DNA of 64,000 nt from Mameliella sp. MMSF_3455 (GCF_030733205.1 NZ_JASHJL010000012.1:1-64000); one strand, 5' to 3'. Positions 26,471-36,673 are shown, numbered from the stretch's first letter. Numbers and translations are program-made. Notes: generated from the sequence alone by a model not told the origin.

Positions 26471-28141
26471 CTAGCGCAAGTCGAGGTGAACGCCATGCCT
26501 TTCGGACAGGAGGGTCGCCAGATCCGCCAGTTCCTGCTGCGTCCGGTCAGGGCCCCAGCCCAGGGCGCCGCCCGCAATCTCTGCGACCGCGCGGCACAGG
26601 GCGGGTGTCAGGCGACCACTGATGGCCAGCGATGTGCGGCGCAACAGGATGTCGGACAGGTGCTGGACCGACTCGTGCCGTGCGATCCAGTCGATCTCGC
26701 GGTCGGAGTGGTCCGGCGCGTCGGGCAGGGCGGTGGCCTCGACGCCCTCATGCGCGGCGATCTGGCGTGCGGTGGTCCCGTAGCGTTCCAGCAGCACGGC
26801 CAACCGGTCCGGTGCAACGGCGGTTTCTGCCGCTACGTCTGCGATCCAGTCCCGGCGCGCGTCCTCTGTCCGGGGCATGTCCCGCCCGCCGCCGATGGGC
26901 AGGTCGTCGGTCGTTTGCTGTCGCGGCTTGCCAAGCTCGGCTAGGATCCGGTCGCTGACCTCTGCCGAAAAAGCGCGGAAGGTGGTCCATTTGCCGCCCA
27001 CCAGGGACATGACCGGAAAGGCGCGCCGTGATGTCGCCGGCTCCAGCGGAGCGGAATGGTCGCGGCTGATGAGCCCCGGGGCCACGCCCTCGGAGTTGGG
27101 CAGGGGGCGAATGCCCGCGTAGGCATAAACGATCTGGTCGTGATCGAAGTGAAGCCCGGGCAGCAGGTCGCGCAGGCTCTGGATGAAATAGTCGGTCTCG
27201 GCCTCGGTACAGACTGCGGCATCGGGGTCTTTCGCCGGGATGTCGGTGGATCCGACCAGTGCCTTGCCGTGAAAGGGAAAGACCAGCAGGATGCGCCCGT
27301 CGTCCCCTTCGAAATAGATCATCCGCCCGTCCAGTTGATCCAGCAGGTCGGGGTGATCCAGCAGGATATGCGAACCCTTTGTGCCGCCGATCAGCCGGGT
27401 CTCCAGCCCCAGAATTGCGTTCGCGCGATCGATCCAGGGCCCCGCGGCATTGACCACGAAACGCGGGCGAACGACACGGGATTGTCCCTGCGGCCCGCGC
27501 AGGGACACGGCGCCGTCACGGTGTCCCTCGACGGCGGTCCAGTTCAGTGCCTCTGACGCGGGCGACAGGGCGACCCCGTCAGAGGCCAGCTCCATCACCA
27601 GCCGTTCCGGGGCGGTCACGGTGGCGTCGTAGTAGGTGCCCACGGCGACGATCCGGGGTGTCAACGCCGGGATCTGGGCAAGGGCGCGCGCCCGGCCCAA
27701 CATGCTGTGCCGGGGCATCTGGCGCGCTTTCGCACCGTAGAAGTCGTAGATCGCCAGCCCGGCCTTGATCAGCAGCGCCCCACGGCTGCGTGGCGCGGTC
27801 TTGGAGCCGAAAAAGGTGCGTAGCGCGGCCCAGACGCCCTTTGTCCAGGACTGGATCGGGATCACGGTGGGCAGGGGCCGGACGAGGTGTGCCGCGTTCT
27901 TCAGCAGCAGGTTCCGTTCATAGGTGGATTCCGCGACCAGGCGAAATTCCCCGGTCTCGAGGTATTTCAGCCCGCCGTGGATCAGGCGTGACGGGGCCGC
28001 ACTGGTGCCTGACCCGAAATCGCCCTTGTCGACGATCATGCATTTCAGCCCCTGCGCGCAGAGATCGCGGAACACGCCGGCGCCATTCACCCCGGCGCCG
28101 ATGATCAGAACGTCAAACTCTTCTGCCTCGGGGTCAGTCAT
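26471..28141 (-). CDS. FAD-dependent polyol-phosphate (glycerol-3-phosphate-type) dehydrogenase
   Basis: 556 aa from ATG 28141, overlapping the kinase gene end by 8 bp. It is GlpD/EryB-like: FAD-binding IIGAGVNGAGVFRD at the N terminus, RLIHGGLKYLETGEFRLV near residue 60, ALVGSTDIPAKDPD near 300, MSLVGGKWTTFR near 380, then a GlpD C-terminal cap. It probably oxidises the phosphate made by the adjacent FGGY kinase and passes electrons to quinone. It is clearly distinct in sequence from the eryB at 40499-42007, so the locus has two such dehydrogenases. Confidence 0.87.
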   Translation of the reverse strand: MTDPEAEEFDVLIIGAGVNGAGVFRDLCAQGLKCMIVDKGDFGSGTSAAPSRLIHGGLKYLETGEFRLVAESTYERNLLLKNAAHLVRPLPTVIPIQSWTKGVWAALRTFFGSKTAPRSRGALLIKAGLAIYDFYGAKARQMPRHSMLGRARALAQIPALTPRIVAVGTYYDATVTAPERLVMELASDGVALSPASEALNWTAVEGHRDGAVSLRGPQGQSRVVRPRFVVNAAGPWIDRANAILGLETRLIGGTKGSHILLDHPDLLDQLDGRMIYFEGDDGRILLVFPFHGKALVGSTDIPAKDPDAAVCTEAETDYFIQSLRDLLPGLHFDHDQIVYAYAGIRPLPNSEGVAPGLISRDHSAPLEPATSRRAFPVMSLVGGKWTTFRAFSAEVSDRILAELGKPRQQTTDDLPIGGGRDMPRTEDARRDWIADVAAETAVAPDRLAVLLERYGTTARQIAAHEGVEATALPDAPDHSDREIDWIARHESVQHLSDILLRRTSLAISGRLTPALCRAVAEIAGGALGWGPDRTQQELADLATLLSERHGVHLDLR

Positions 28142-29672
28142 CGGTGTTGCCCCGGGCAAGGGTTTCGAGGCTGTTCAGGCGATCCCAGGCCGCCCCCATG
28201 TCTTCGGCAATCTCGTGGTAGACGGCGTAGCGCCGTGCATAATGCGCGACGCGTTCGGGCGCGGGCAGATAGGTGGTTTCCAGCGCGGCCAGGTCACGCG
28301 GATCCGCGTTCCAGCCCGCGAAGGCGCCCACCGCGGCCCCGGCACAAAGTGCGGCGCCCCAGGCGGCGGCCTCGTCCGTGTCGGTGACGGTCACGGGCAT
28401 GTCCAGAACATCGGCAAAAAGCTGTGCCACCGACGGGTTGCGCGAGGCGCCGCCGGTCAACCGGGCCTCGCTGCCGCCGAAACTGTCCCGCAGTGCATCG
28501 ACGTGATCGCGGTGGTTGAAAGCCACGCCTTCGAGCAGCGCGGCCAGCAGGTCGCCACGTTCGTGCCAGCCCCGCAGGCCCAGAAAACCGGCGCTGGGCG
28601 CCGCACCCATCGGTGAGCCAAAGAGATAGGGGTGATAGAGGATCGAGGAGGGGCGGCTCAGCGCCGCGTCGATCTCGGGGCGCAGCAGGGCGTGGATATC
28701 CTGGCCCTCGGCTCGGGCTTGCGCGCGCTCCACGGCGCAGAAGGTATCCAGGAACCAATCGTAATTCGTGGTCGAGGCGGGCGAGATCGACATGTTGTTC
28801 CACTGGCCCCCGTCGATGGCATTGCGGCAGAACCATCGCGCATCCACGATCGGCTGGGTCGAGACGCTTTCGTTGATCGAATAGGTGCCCGCAACGATCC
28901 CAACGACTCCGGGCCGATGCGCGCCGACCCCCAGCGCCGAGGCGGTCACGTCATGCAGACCTGCCGCCACGGGGGTTCCGGGGCGCAGACCGGTTGCCTC
29001 TGCCGCCTCTTGCGTGATCTCTCCGACGAGGCTGGCGGAATGGTCGGCGCGGGGCAGGGCATCCTGCAATTTGCCCAGGCCGAAGAGATCCAGGGCTTCT
29101 TGCGACCAGACCTGTGATTGCACGTCGGTGAAGGAGGTACTGGCCTCGGTGTGATCGGTGCCGATGCGACCGCTGAGGCAATAGCACAGCCAGTCTTTGC
29201 AGGCGAGGACATGACCGATCTGCGCATAGCGGTCCGGTTCGTGCCGTTGAATCCAGCCAAGCAGGGCGGAGTGGGCCGAGACATGCGGCACCTGTCCGGT
29301 CAGGGCCAGCGCGCGCTGATCCGTTCCGTCGGCCTGCCAGTCCTCTACGATCCGAAAGGCGCGGCTGTCCAGCGACAGGATGCCGGTCCCCAGCGGGGCG
29401 CCCGCCTTGTCCAGCAGGTAGATCCCGTCGCCATGTGCGGTGGCAGCCACGGCGACGATGCGCGCCGGGTCGGTCCCGCTGGATTCGAGCACGTCGCGGA
29501 TGGCCGAGGCGGTCTGCCGCCAAAAGTCGTCCATGTCCCGCTCGACCCGGCGTGGGGCGGGTTTCAGCTGGGTCACGTTGCGGCGTACGACGGCCAGCTG
29601 CGTTCCCTTCAGGTCGAAGATCACCGCCTTGGTCACGGTAAGGCCGCTGTCGATGGCCAGGATCCGGTCCAT
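28134..29672 (-). CDS. FGGY-family carbohydrate/polyol kinase
   Basis: 512 aa. It has the N-terminal ATPase fold motif AIDSGLTVTKAVIFDLKG, a HTEASTSFTD stretch (about residue 172) and C-terminal LTGGASRNPSVAQLFADVLD with the ATP-binding glycines. It is closest in layout to xylulose/lyxose-type kinases. It forms a pair with the downstream GlpD-like dehydrogenase, as EryA does with EryB, so it likely phosphorylates a second polyol (for example threitol or another tetritol/pentitol). A hairpin with a U-run separates it from eryI upstream, which may lower its expression. Confidence 0.87.
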   Translation of the reverse strand: MDRILAIDSGLTVTKAVIFDLKGTQLAVVRRNVTQLKPAPRRVERDMDDFWRQTASAIRDVLESSGTDPARIVAVAATAHGDGIYLLDKAGAPLGTGILSLDSRAFRIVEDWQADGTDQRALALTGQVPHVSAHSALLGWIQRHEPDRYAQIGHVLACKDWLCYCLSGRIGTDHTEASTSFTDVQSQVWSQEALDLFGLGKLQDALPRADHSASLVGEITQEAAEATGLRPGTPVAAGLHDVTASALGVGAHRPGVVGIVAGTYSINESVSTQPIVDARWFCRNAIDGGQWNNMSISPASTTNYDWFLDTFCAVERAQARAEGQDIHALLRPEIDAALSRPSSILYHPYLFGSPMGAAPSAGFLGLRGWHERGDLLAALLEGVAFNHRDHVDALRDSFGGSEARLTGGASRNPSVAQLFADVLDMPVTVTDTDEAAAWGAALCAGAAVGAFAGWNADPRDLAALETTYLPAPERVAHYARRYAVYHEIAEDMGAAWDRLNSLETLARGNTDD

Positions 29673-29699
29673 GTCATGCCCCTCGGGTTTGTCCGGGAA

Positions 29700-29733
29700 A
29701 AGGACGGAGCCCGGGGGAGGAAGGCCGGGCTCC
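29700..29733 (-). terminator. Terminator-like hairpin between eryI and the FGGY kinase
   Basis: Stem GGAGCCCGG (29706-29714) / CCGGGCTCC (29725-29733), followed on the minus strand by GTCCTTTTCCC. Likely a partial terminator that separates expression of the isomerases from the kinase block. Confidence 0.55.
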
Positions 29734-29774
29734 GGATGTGGCGTGCATGCTTGGCGCCCGTGGGCGCGCCGGCA

Positions 29775-30230
29775 TCACGCCTTGTTGTATTTCGCGTCGA
29801 CCTCGTTGATCGCCTTCACGTTTCCGGCCGAGCGGCCCTCGGGGTCGAAGGAGGTCGACAGGAAGGCATCGGCGATGTCCTTGGCCAGTTCCGCCCCGAT
29901 CACGCGTGCGCCCATGGTGATGATCTGCGCGTTGTTCGAGGTCGAGGCCTTGCCCGCCGAATAGGTGTCATGGCACTGCGCGGCGCGGATGCCGGGGATC
30001 TTGTTGGCCGACATGGCAACACCGATGCCGGTGCCGCAGATCAGGATCGCGCGGTCGTATTCGCCTGCCATGACGGCGCTGGCCACGCGGTCCGAGAGAT
30101 TGGCATAGAACGGGTCCGGCCCTTCGCTGGTGCGCGAGATTTCCGCGACGTCGTGCTTGTCCTTGAGGTGGTCGGCGAGGACCTTTGCCAGTTCTTCGCC
30201 TGCGCTGTCGCCTGCAACTGCAATCTTCAT
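29775..30230 (-). CDS. eryI: RpiB-type D-erythrulose-4-phosphate / D-erythrose-4-phosphate isomerase
   Basis: 151 aa of the RpiB/LacAB family, with the active-site Cys in [16 protein letters not shown] (about residue 70) and a basic [10 protein letters not shown] segment. In Brucella and rhizobial tetritol pathways the RpiB homologue EryI makes D-erythrose-4-phosphate, the exit to the pentose phosphate pathway. It lies 18 bp after eryH. A general ribose-5-phosphate isomerase role is possible but context strongly favours the tetritol role. Confidence 0.88.
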   Translation of the reverse strand: MKIAVAGDSAGEELAKVLADHLKDKHDVAEISRTSEGPDPFYANLSDRVASAVMAGEYDRAILICGTGIGVAMSANKIPGIRAAQCHDTYSAGKASTSNNAQIITMGARVIGAELAKDIADAFLSTSFDPEGRSAGNVKAINEVDAKYNKA

Positions 30231-30248
30231 GGGATCGTGTCCTTTCGT

Positions 30249-31016
30249 TCAGATGGCGGTGGAGCACCTGGCAAGGATGTCGAGGTAACCCTCGACATTC
30301 CAGGCAGAGCGCCCGATGAAAAGCCCGTCGATATGCGGGCACTGGATGAGTTCCTCGCAATTGCCGGGGTTGACCGACCCGCCGTAGAGACAGGACACGC
30401 GGCGTCCCAGAACCTCTTCGGCAACTGCGATGATCTCACCCTGCCGGTCGTCGGCATAGTCCGATGTGGCGGGGATGCCGTTCTCTCCGATGGCCCAGAC
30501 GGGTTCATAGGCCAGCAGGATCGGCGCGGTTTTCCCGGTGTCGTCCAGCTTGCCCAGGGCGCCGCGCACCTGCGCTTCCAGCACCTCTTGCGCACGGCCC
30601 CCTTCGCGCTCGGCCAAGGTCTCGCCAATGCAGATAAGCGGGATCAATCCATGGCGCACGGCGGCCTCGGTCTTGAGGCCCACGGTCTCGTCGGTCTCGC
30701 CGAAATGTTCACGTCGTTCGGAATGGCCCAGTTCGACGATGTCCAGCCCGCAATCGGTGAGCATGAGCGGAGAGACCTCCCCGGTCCAGGCGCCCTGGTC
30801 GGCCCAGTGCATGTTCTGGGCGCCGACCTTGACCGAACTGTCCGCAAGGATCTGCTTGACCTCGCGCACGGCGGTGAAGGGCGGGATGACGAAGCGTTGG
30901 ATGCGCGGGTCGCGATCCGCGTCCGCCCCTGCCAGCGCGGAGGCAAAGGCCTGTGCCTCTGCCAGCGTCTTGTTCATCTTCCAACTGGTTCCGATCCAGA
31001 ACTGCGGGTGTGTCAT
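30249..31016 (-). CDS. eryH: TpiA2-type tetrulose-phosphate isomerase
   Basis: 255 aa TIM barrel from MTHPQFWIGTSWKMNKT. The family residues include WKMN (Lys), LGHSERREHF (catalytic His) near residue 98 and AYEPVWAIG (catalytic Glu) near 165. TpiA2/EryH converts D-3-tetrulose-4-phosphate (and in mycobacteria the homologue LerI acts on L-erythrulose-1-phosphate). The ATG is coupled to the stop of the DeoR gene. Its place with eryI and far from glycolytic genes makes it a paralogue and not the glycolytic TpiA. Confidence 0.9.
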   Translation of the reverse strand: MTHPQFWIGTSWKMNKTLAEAQAFASALAGADADRDPRIQRFVIPPFTAVREVKQILADSSVKVGAQNMHWADQGAWTGEVSPLMLTDCGLDIVELGHSERREHFGETDETVGLKTEAAVRHGLIPLICIGETLAEREGGRAQEVLEAQVRGALGKLDDTGKTAPILLAYEPVWAIGENGIPATSDYADDRQGEIIAVAEEVLGRRVSCLYGGSVNPGNCEELIQCPHIDGLFIGRSAWNVEGYLDILARCSTAI

Positions 31017-31792
31017 GCCTCGGCCTCTTGGGTGTCTGCGAATGTCAGGGGCAGCCCGGCCTGCTCCAGGGCCGCGCGGGCCTCGGGGGCGGGGGGCTGG
31101 TCGGTGATGATGTGGTCGAACTCGGACAGGGCGGCCAGTCGGTGCAGGGCGGCATTGCCAAAGCGGCTGTGGTTGACCAGCAGCACCCGGCACGCCGCCT
31201 GCCGCATCATCGCCAGCTTTGACCGGACCACGGTTTCATCCATGTGAAACACCTCCAGCCCCGATACGGCGGGAGAGGAGATAAAGGCCACGTCGGCGCG
31301 CAGATGCGCCAGCGCATCCTCTGTCACCTTGCCGAGATAGGCGTTGAACTTGGCGGAATAGACGCCGCCGAGGGCGATCAGCGTGACCCCGGCTTCTGCT
31401 CTCAGCGCGTCCATCACCGCCGCGTTGTTGGTGATCACGGTCAGCGGACGGCACGCGGCAAGCTGCTGGCCCAGGATCGCGGCCATCGAACCGTCATTGA
31501 TCATGACCGTCATGCCCGGCTCGACCAGGCGCAGAGCGGCCCGGGCCATCGCCATCTTGGCCGGTGCGCCCTGCCGTTCGCGAAAGCGGAAATCGCTTTC
31601 GAACTGGGTGCCGGAGCGGATCGTGGCGCCACCGCGGATCTTGCGCAAGAGCCCCGCGCTTTCGAGGTCGTCGAGGTCGCGATGGATGGTCATGCGGGAC
31701 ACGGCGAAACGATCGGCAAGCGCATCAAGCTCAACCTCTCCGTCCGTGACCAGCAGGTCCATGATCGCCTGTTGCCTGTCGTCTCTCTTCAC
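31013..31792 (-). CDS. DeoR/GlpR-family sugar-phosphate regulator
   Basis: 259 aa. GTG start six bases after a perfect AGGAGG. It has an N-terminal DeoR winged helix (LADRFAVSRMTIHRDLDDLESAGLLRKIRGGA) and a C-terminal sugar-phosphate-sensing domain. First gene of the eryH-eryI-kinase-dehydrogenase operon and divergent from the transketolase operon. The 118-bp space between the two contains interleaved inverted repeats, its probable binding sites. Ligand is likely a tetrose or tetrulose phosphate by context. Confidence 0.88.
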   Translation of the reverse strand: MKRDDRQQAIMDLLVTDGEVELDALADRFAVSRMTIHRDLDDLESAGLLRKIRGGATIRSGTQFESDFRFRERQGAPAKMAMARAALRLVEPGMTVMINDGSMAAILGQQLAACRPLTVITNNAAVMDALRAEAGVTLIALGGVYSAKFNAYLGKVTEDALAHLRADVAFISSPAVSGLEVFHMDETVVRSKLAMMRQAACRVLLVNHSRFGNAALHRLAALSEFDHIITDQPPAPEARAALEQAGLPLTFADTQEAEA

Positions 31793-31910
31793 CGGTCACC
31801 TCCTGAACGTAACATCTCACATCACAGATTTACCGTCAATTATGTTATTTTGGGATTTCATGTTGTGATTTTTATCAGGTTCGCGTAACACCGGGGCAAC
31901 GCAGGAGGAC
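31793..31910. promoter_or_regulatory. Divergent DeoR/transketolase control region
   Basis: A/T-rich island. Two interleaved inverted repeats: TAACAT (31810-31815) with ATGTTA (31842-31847), and ATCACA (31821-31826) with TGTGAT (31864-31869). The composite GTAACA-N6-ATCAC (31809-31825) recurs in the other divergent ery promoter at 43719-43735, pointing to one shared regulator. A further GTAACA lies at 31884-31889. Confidence 0.6.
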
Positions 31911-31913
31911 ATG

Positions 31914-33941
31914 ATGCCCAAAGATTCGATGCCGCAGGCGATTGCTGCCAAAGCTGCGCTGGACCCCGGGGGCTTTGCCCTGGCGAACTGTATCCGTGCG
32001 CTTTCGATCGACGCGGTCGAAGCTGCGAAATCGGGTCATCCTGGCGCGCCGATGGGCATGGCGGATGCGGCCACTGCGCTGTTCCGCGATCACCTGAAGT
32101 TCGATGCCTCCGCCCCCGACTGGCCGGACCGTGACCGGGTGGTGCTGTCCAACGGCCACGCGTCGATGCTGTTGTATTCGCTGCTGCACCTGACCGGCTA
32201 TGCCGACATGACCATCGAAGAGCTGCGCAACTTCCGCCAGCTTGGCGCCCGCACCGCGGGCCATCCGGAATACGGCCATGCCAAGGGGATCGAGACGACG
32301 ACCGGGCCATTGGGGCAGGGTATTGCCAGTGCCGTCGGCATGGCGATGGCCGAACGCGCATTGGGCGCCGAGTTCGGTGCCGACCTTGTCGATCACCACA
32401 CCTATGTGTTCCTCGGTGATGGCTGTCTGCAAGAGGGCATCGGGCAGGAGGCGATCTCGTTGGCCGGGCACCTGGGGCTGGGCAAGCTGATCGTTCTCTA
32501 CGACGACAACCGGATTACCATCGACGGGCCGACCTCGGTGTCGTTTTCCGAGGATGTGCCAGCGCGCCTGCGGGCTTGCGGCTGGCATGTGCTGGAATGT
32601 GACGGGCATGATATTTCTGCCGTTTCGACCGCTATCGCAGATGCCAAGGCGGAAACGGGCAAGCCGACCCTGATCGCCATGACGACGACCATCGGTTTTG
32701 GCGCGCCGTCAAAGGCGGGCACGGCCTCGGCGCACGGTGCGCCGCTGGGCGCCGAAGAGGCCGCCGCCACGAAGGCAGCACTGGGCTGGGAGGCCGCCCC
32801 CTTCGAGGTGCCCGCAGAGCTGGTCGCCGAATGGCGGGCCATCGGGGCACGGGGCAGTGCTGCCCGCGAGGAGTGGGAAGCCCGGCTTGCCGCCTCGCCC
32901 GACCGGGCAGAGTTCTCGCGCCGCATGACGCGCGAGCTGCCCGGAGGATATGACGCGGCGGTGGCACAGGCCCGCGCGGCGCTTTTTGCGGAACCGCAAA
33001 AGAACGCCACCCGCAAGGCCAGCCAGGTCGCGCTGGAGGCGCTGGCGCCCGCATTGCCAGAGCTGATCGGCGGTTCGGCCGACCTGACCGGTTCCAACCT
33101 GACCCGGGTCCCGGCGGTGGACAGTCAGTTCTCGCGCCAGCAGCCCGGCCGTTACGTTGGATACGGTGTGCGAGAATTCGGCATGGCGGCGGCCATGAAC
33201 GGGATGAACACCCACGGTGGTCTGATCCCCTACGGCGGCACCTTCCTTGTCTTTTCGGACTATGCCCGGAACGCGATCCGGCTGTCTGCGCTGATGGGGG
33301 TTGGCACGATCTATGTCATGACTCACGACAGCATCGGCCTGGGTGAGGATGGTCCGACCCATCAGCCGGTGGAGCACCTGACCTCGCTGCGCGCGATCCC
33401 GAACCTCCATACTTTCCGGCCCGCCGACGCGGTCGAGACGCTGGAATGCTGGGACATCGCCATCCGGTCACGCGGCACCCCCTCGCTGCTGGCGCTCAGC
33501 CGGCAGGGCGTGCCGCAATTGCGGCTGGAGGCCGGCGACGAGAACCTGAGCGCGAAGGGCGCCTATGTCCTGCGCAGCTACGGTGCAGGGCGCGACCTGA
33601 CCCTGCTGGCCACGGGCACGGAGGTCAGCCTAGCGGTCGAGGCTGCCGAGACGCTGGCGGAACGGGATTTGGGGGTGGCCGTCGTCTCGATGCCGTCCTG
33701 GGAGCTGTTCGAGGCGCAACCGGCAGAGTACCGCGCCGAGGTTCTGGGCACCGCGCCCAGTATCGCCGTCGAGGCAGCCAGCACCTATGGCTGGACCCGG
33801 TATGTCGCCTCCGAGGAGGACGTGATCGGCATGCGGGGCTTTGGGGCCTCCGGCCCGGCAGAAGATCTGTACCGCAGTTTCGGCATCACGCGCGAGGCCA
33901 TCGTCGCCAAGGCGGATGCATTGCTGAATGGGAAGGGCTGA
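31914..33941 (+). CDS. tkt: Transketolase
   Basis: 675 aa from ATG 31914, which is 5 bp after GGAGG; an ATG at 31911 is too close to the ribosome site. It is a thiamine diphosphate enzyme with [11 protein letters not shown] near residue 37, a GDGCLQEG metal/cofactor motif (about 165), and the C-terminal [20 protein letters not shown]. It can use the D-erythrose-4-phosphate made by the neighbouring tetritol isomerases. It leads an operon of four sugar-phosphate genes. Confidence 0.95.
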   Translation: MPKDSMPQAIAAKAALDPGGFALANCIRALSIDAVEAAKSGHPGAPMGMADAATALFRDHLKFDASAPDWPDRDRVVLSNGHASMLLYSLLHLTGYADMTIEELRNFRQLGARTAGHPEYGHAKGIETTTGPLGQGIASAVGMAMAERALGAEFGADLVDHHTYVFLGDGCLQEGIGQEAISLAGHLGLGKLIVLYDDNRITIDGPTSVSFSEDVPARLRACGWHVLECDGHDISAVSTAIADAKAETGKPTLIAMTTTIGFGAPSKAGTASAHGAPLGAEEAAATKAALGWEAAPFEVPAELVAEWRAIGARGSAAREEWEARLAASPDRAEFSRRMTRELPGGYDAAVAQARAALFAEPQKNATRKASQVALEALAPALPELIGGSADLTGSNLTRVPAVDSQFSRQQPGRYVGYGVREFGMAAAMNGMNTHGGLIPYGGTFLVFSDYARNAIRLSALMGVGTIYVMTHDSIGLGEDGPTHQPVEHLTSLRAIPNLHTFRPADAVETLECWDIAIRSRGTPSLLALSRQGVPQLRLEAGDENLSAKGAYVLRSYGAGRDLTLLATGTEVSLAVEAAETLAERDLGVAVVSMPSWELFEAQPAEYRAEVLGTAPSIAVEAASTYGWTRYVASEEDVIGMRGFGASGPAEDLYRSFGITREAIVAKADALLNGKG

Positions 33942-33945
33942 GGCC

Positions 33946-34950
33946 ATGCAGGCGCCCCTGAAACTGGACGGCGATACGGCCGTCACCGCCCCCACATTGA
34001 CCGCGCATCTGGCGGATTGGGCGGGCGACGACCCTGCGCGCGGCGCGCTGGCGGCACTTCTGAACCGTCTCGCGGAGGCCAGCGTGCCGCTGGCCAGACG
34101 CCTGGCGCAGGGGCATCTGACCGGCGACCCGACGCATGTGATCGGCACCAACGATTCCGGCGACAAGCAAAAGGCGCTGGACATGGGCGCGCATGACCAT
34201 TTCATCGAGATGCTGCGCGGCATGTCGGTGGCGCGGGTCCTGTCCGAAGAGGCCGAGGAGGTCGAGACCATCGACCCGGACGGCGCATTCGACCTGGCGA
34301 TGGACCCGATCGACGGCTCCGGCAGCATTGGCATCGGTGCACCGCTTGGCGCGCTTTTTGCGATTTTCCCGGCGGGCGACAGTTTCCTGCGCAAGGGGCG
34401 CGAGATGATTGCTGCCTGCTATGTCTCCTTTGGACATTCGGTCGACTTCGGCTTCAGCACCGGGGCGGGTGTCGACATCGCCACGCTGGACCCGGTGACC
34501 GGGGTCTTTCACGTCGATACCACCGCCGTCACGATCAAGCCCGAGACCTCGACCGTGGCCTTCAATGCCTCGAACCGGCGACGCTGGTCCGAGGGGCTGC
34601 AACGCTATACCGAGGACCTGCTGCACGGGGCCGAGGGGCCGCGCGGGCGGGATTTCAACATGCGCTGGATCGCCGCCGCAGTCGGTGACTTGCACCGTAT
34701 CCTGCGCCGGGGCGGGCTGTTCATGTATCCTGGCGATACCCGCCCGGGCAACGAAGACGGCTTTCTGCGGCTTGCCTACGAGGCCTTCCCGATTGCCTAC
34801 CTGATCGAACAGGCGGGCGGCACGGCGACTGACGGGCGGACAGCCATCCTCGACCTGTCGCCCGCCCACCTGCATGATCGCGTGCCGCTGATCTTTGGCA
34901 GCCGCGATGAGGTGGCAAAGCTCTGCGACTACCTTTCCCCCTCCGACTGA
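33946..34950 (+). CDS. fbp: Class I fructose-1,6-/sedoheptulose-1,7-bisphosphatase
   Basis: 334 aa. The class I signature is present: EEAEEVETIDP (metal Glu) near residue 101, DPIDGSGSIGIG near 121 and NMRWIAAAVGDLHRILRRGG near 240. It starts 4 bp after tkt. In this setting, with an aldolase and transketolase alongside, it may act on sedoheptulose-1,7-bisphosphate built from erythrose-4-phosphate as well as on fructose-1,6-bisphosphate. Confidence 0.9.
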   Translation: MQAPLKLDGDTAVTAPTLTAHLADWAGDDPARGALAALLNRLAEASVPLARRLAQGHLTGDPTHVIGTNDSGDKQKALDMGAHDHFIEMLRGMSVARVLSEEAEEVETIDPDGAFDLAMDPIDGSGSIGIGAPLGALFAIFPAGDSFLRKGREMIAACYVSFGHSVDFGFSTGAGVDIATLDPVTGVFHVDTTAVTIKPETSTVAFNASNRRRWSEGLQRYTEDLLHGAEGPRGRDFNMRWIAAAVGDLHRILRRGGLFMYPGDTRPGNEDGFLRLAYEAFPIAYLIEQAGGTATDGRTAILDLSPAHLHDRVPLIFGSRDEVAKLCDYLSPSD

Positions 34951-34962
34951 CAGGAGCCCCAG

Positions 34963-35997
34963 ATGCCCCGTATCACCCTGCGCCAGCTGCTCGATCACGC
35001 GGCGGACAACGGCTATGCCGTGCCCGCCTTCAACATGTCCAACATGGAACAGGGGCTGGCGATCATGGCCGCGGCCAATGAAACCGGGTCGCCGGTGATC
35101 CTGCAGGCCAGTCGCGGCGCACGCAGCTATGCCAACGACACGGTGCTGGCCAAGCTGATCGACGCGCTGGTGGAAATCTACCCGCATATCCCGGTCTGCA
35201 TGCACCTCGACCACGGCAATACCTTGGCGACCTGCGTCACCGCCATTCAGCACGGGTTCACCTCTGTCATGATGGACGGGTCGCTGAAGGAAGACGGCAC
35301 CACGCCTGCCGATTATGCCTACAACGTGGGGATCACCCGCGCGGTGGTTGAGATGGCCCATGCCGCCGGTGTGTCGGTCGAGGGGGAGCTGGGAGTTCTG
35401 GGCTCGCTGGAGACCGGGCAGGGCGACCAGGAAGACGGGCATGGCGCGACGGGCACCCTGTCGCAGGACCAGCTGCTGACTGATCCCGAAGAAGCAGAAC
35501 GTTTCGTGGCCGATACCGGCGTCGACGCGCTGGCGGTGGCGATGGGCACCAGTCACGGCGCCTACAAGTTCACCCGCCAACCCGATGGGGACGTGCTGGC
35601 GATGGAGGTGATCGAGGCAATCCACCAGCGCCTGCCCAACACTCACCTGGTGATGCATGGATCCTCCTCGGTGCCCGAGGAGTTGCGCCTGCTGATCAAC
35701 GAGTACGGCGGCGAGATCAAGCCGACCTGGGGCGTGCCCCTGGACGAGATCCGGCGCGGCATCCGCCACGGCGTGCGCAAGGTCAACATCGACACCGACC
35801 TGCGGCTGGCGGCCACGGCGGCGATCCGCAAGACCCTGATGAGCGCCCCCGCCGAGTTCGACCCCCGCAAGTACCTGAAACCGGCCATGGACGGCATGAA
35901 GGCGCAATGCATCGAGAAATTCGAGGCCTTCGGCACCGCAGGTCAGGCCGAGCGCATCCGCACGCGCTCGCTGTCCGACATGGCCATGGCCTATTGA
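34963..35997 (+). CDS. fba: Class II fructose/sedoheptulose-bisphosphate aldolase, Calvin-cycle subtype
   Basis: 344 aa zinc-dependent aldolase. The zinc-binding CMHLDHGN is near residue 81, the [12 protein letters not shown] loop near 103 and [12 protein letters not shown] near 231. The length and sequence fit the subtype found in cbb operons. It can condense dihydroxyacetone phosphate with glyceraldehyde-3-phosphate or erythrose-4-phosphate. No RuBisCO or phosphoribulokinase is in the window. Confidence 0.93.
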   Translation: MPRITLRQLLDHAADNGYAVPAFNMSNMEQGLAIMAAANETGSPVILQASRGARSYANDTVLAKLIDALVEIYPHIPVCMHLDHGNTLATCVTAIQHGFTSVMMDGSLKEDGTTPADYAYNVGITRAVVEMAHAAGVSVEGELGVLGSLETGQGDQEDGHGATGTLSQDQLLTDPEEAERFVADTGVDALAVAMGTSHGAYKFTRQPDGDVLAMEVIEAIHQRLPNTHLVMHGSSSVPEELRLLINEYGGEIKPTWGVPLDEIRRGIRHGVRKVNIDTDLRLAATAAIRKTLMSAPAEFDPRKYLKPAMDGMKAQCIEKFEAFGTAGQAERIRTRSLSDMAMAY

Positions 35998-36019
35998 TCC
36001 CCCGAAAGGAGACCGAGCT

Positions 36020-36673
36020 ATGAAATTCTTCGTGGACACAGCCAATACCGACGACATCAAGGAGCTGAACGACTACGGGCTCTTGGATGGCGTGACGACG
36101 AACCCCTCGCTGATCGCCAAGTCGGGGCGCGACTTCAAAGAAGTCATCGCGGAAATCTGCAACGTCGTGGCCGGACCGGTTTCGGCCGAGGTCGCGGCAA
36201 TGGACTTCGACGGGATGGTCGCCGAGGGCGAGCACCTGGCAAAGATCGCCGATAACGTGGTGATCAAGCTGCCGCTGACCTTGGACGGGCTGAAGGCCTG
36301 CCGTCACTTCACGTCTAAGGGCATCAAGACCAATGTCACGCTTTGCTTTGCGGCCAACCAGGCGCTGCTGGCGGCCAAGGCGGGCGCGACCTATATCTCG
36401 CCCTTTGTCGGACGGCTGGACGACCTGAACATCGACGGGATGGAACTGATCCACGAGATCCGTACCATCTTTGACAACTACGGCTTCAAGACGGAAATCC
36501 TGGCCGCCTCGATCCGTTCGGCCAATCACGTCAAGGAGGCTGCCATCGCGGGCGCGGACGTGGCGACGATCCCGCCGGGCGTCATCAAGGGGCTGGCGGC
36601 ACATGCGCTGACCGACAAGGGCCTGGACCAGTTCGCCAAGGACTGGGCCGCGACCGGACAGTCGATCCTGTGA
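36020..36673 (+). CDS. tal: Transaldolase / fructose-6-phosphate aldolase-like protein
   Basis: 217 aa, the short TalC/Fsa-type transaldolase. It has [12 protein letters not shown] at the N terminus, the GVTTNPSLI stretch and the Schiff-base Lys in [12 protein letters not shown] (about residue 86). Last gene of the tkt-fbp-fba-tal operon. It would exchange C3 units between erythrose-4-phosphate, fructose-6-phosphate and sedoheptulose-7-phosphate. Confidence 0.92.
   Translation: MKFFVDTANTDDIKELNDYGLLDGVTTNPSLIAKSGRDFKEVIAEICNVVAGPVSAEVAAMDFDGMVAEGEHLAKIADNVVIKLPLTLDGLKACRHFTSKGIKTNVTLCFAANQALLAAKAGATYISPFVGRLDDLNIDGMELIHEIRTIFDNYGFKTEILAASIRSANHVKEAAIAGADVATIPPGVIKGLAAHALTDKGLDQFAKDWAATGQSIL

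Noticed and set aside
30249-31016. Glycolytic triose-phosphate isomerase
   Set aside because: Coupled to a DeoR regulator and eryI in a polyol operon; the TpiA2/EryH role explains the context better.
33886-36060. Very long open frame antisense to fbp, fba and tal
   Set aside because: It is a GC-rich shadow of three well-supported genes, with His/Asp/Gly-heavy composition and no domain. The same applies to long antisense frames at about 1154-2371, 40280-42337, 44393-46393, 50439-52481 and 53326-55158.
31914-36673. Calvin-cycle (cbb) operon
   Set aside because: Gene types match parts of cbb clusters, but RuBisCO, phosphoribulokinase and CbbR are absent and the neighbours are tetritol genes.
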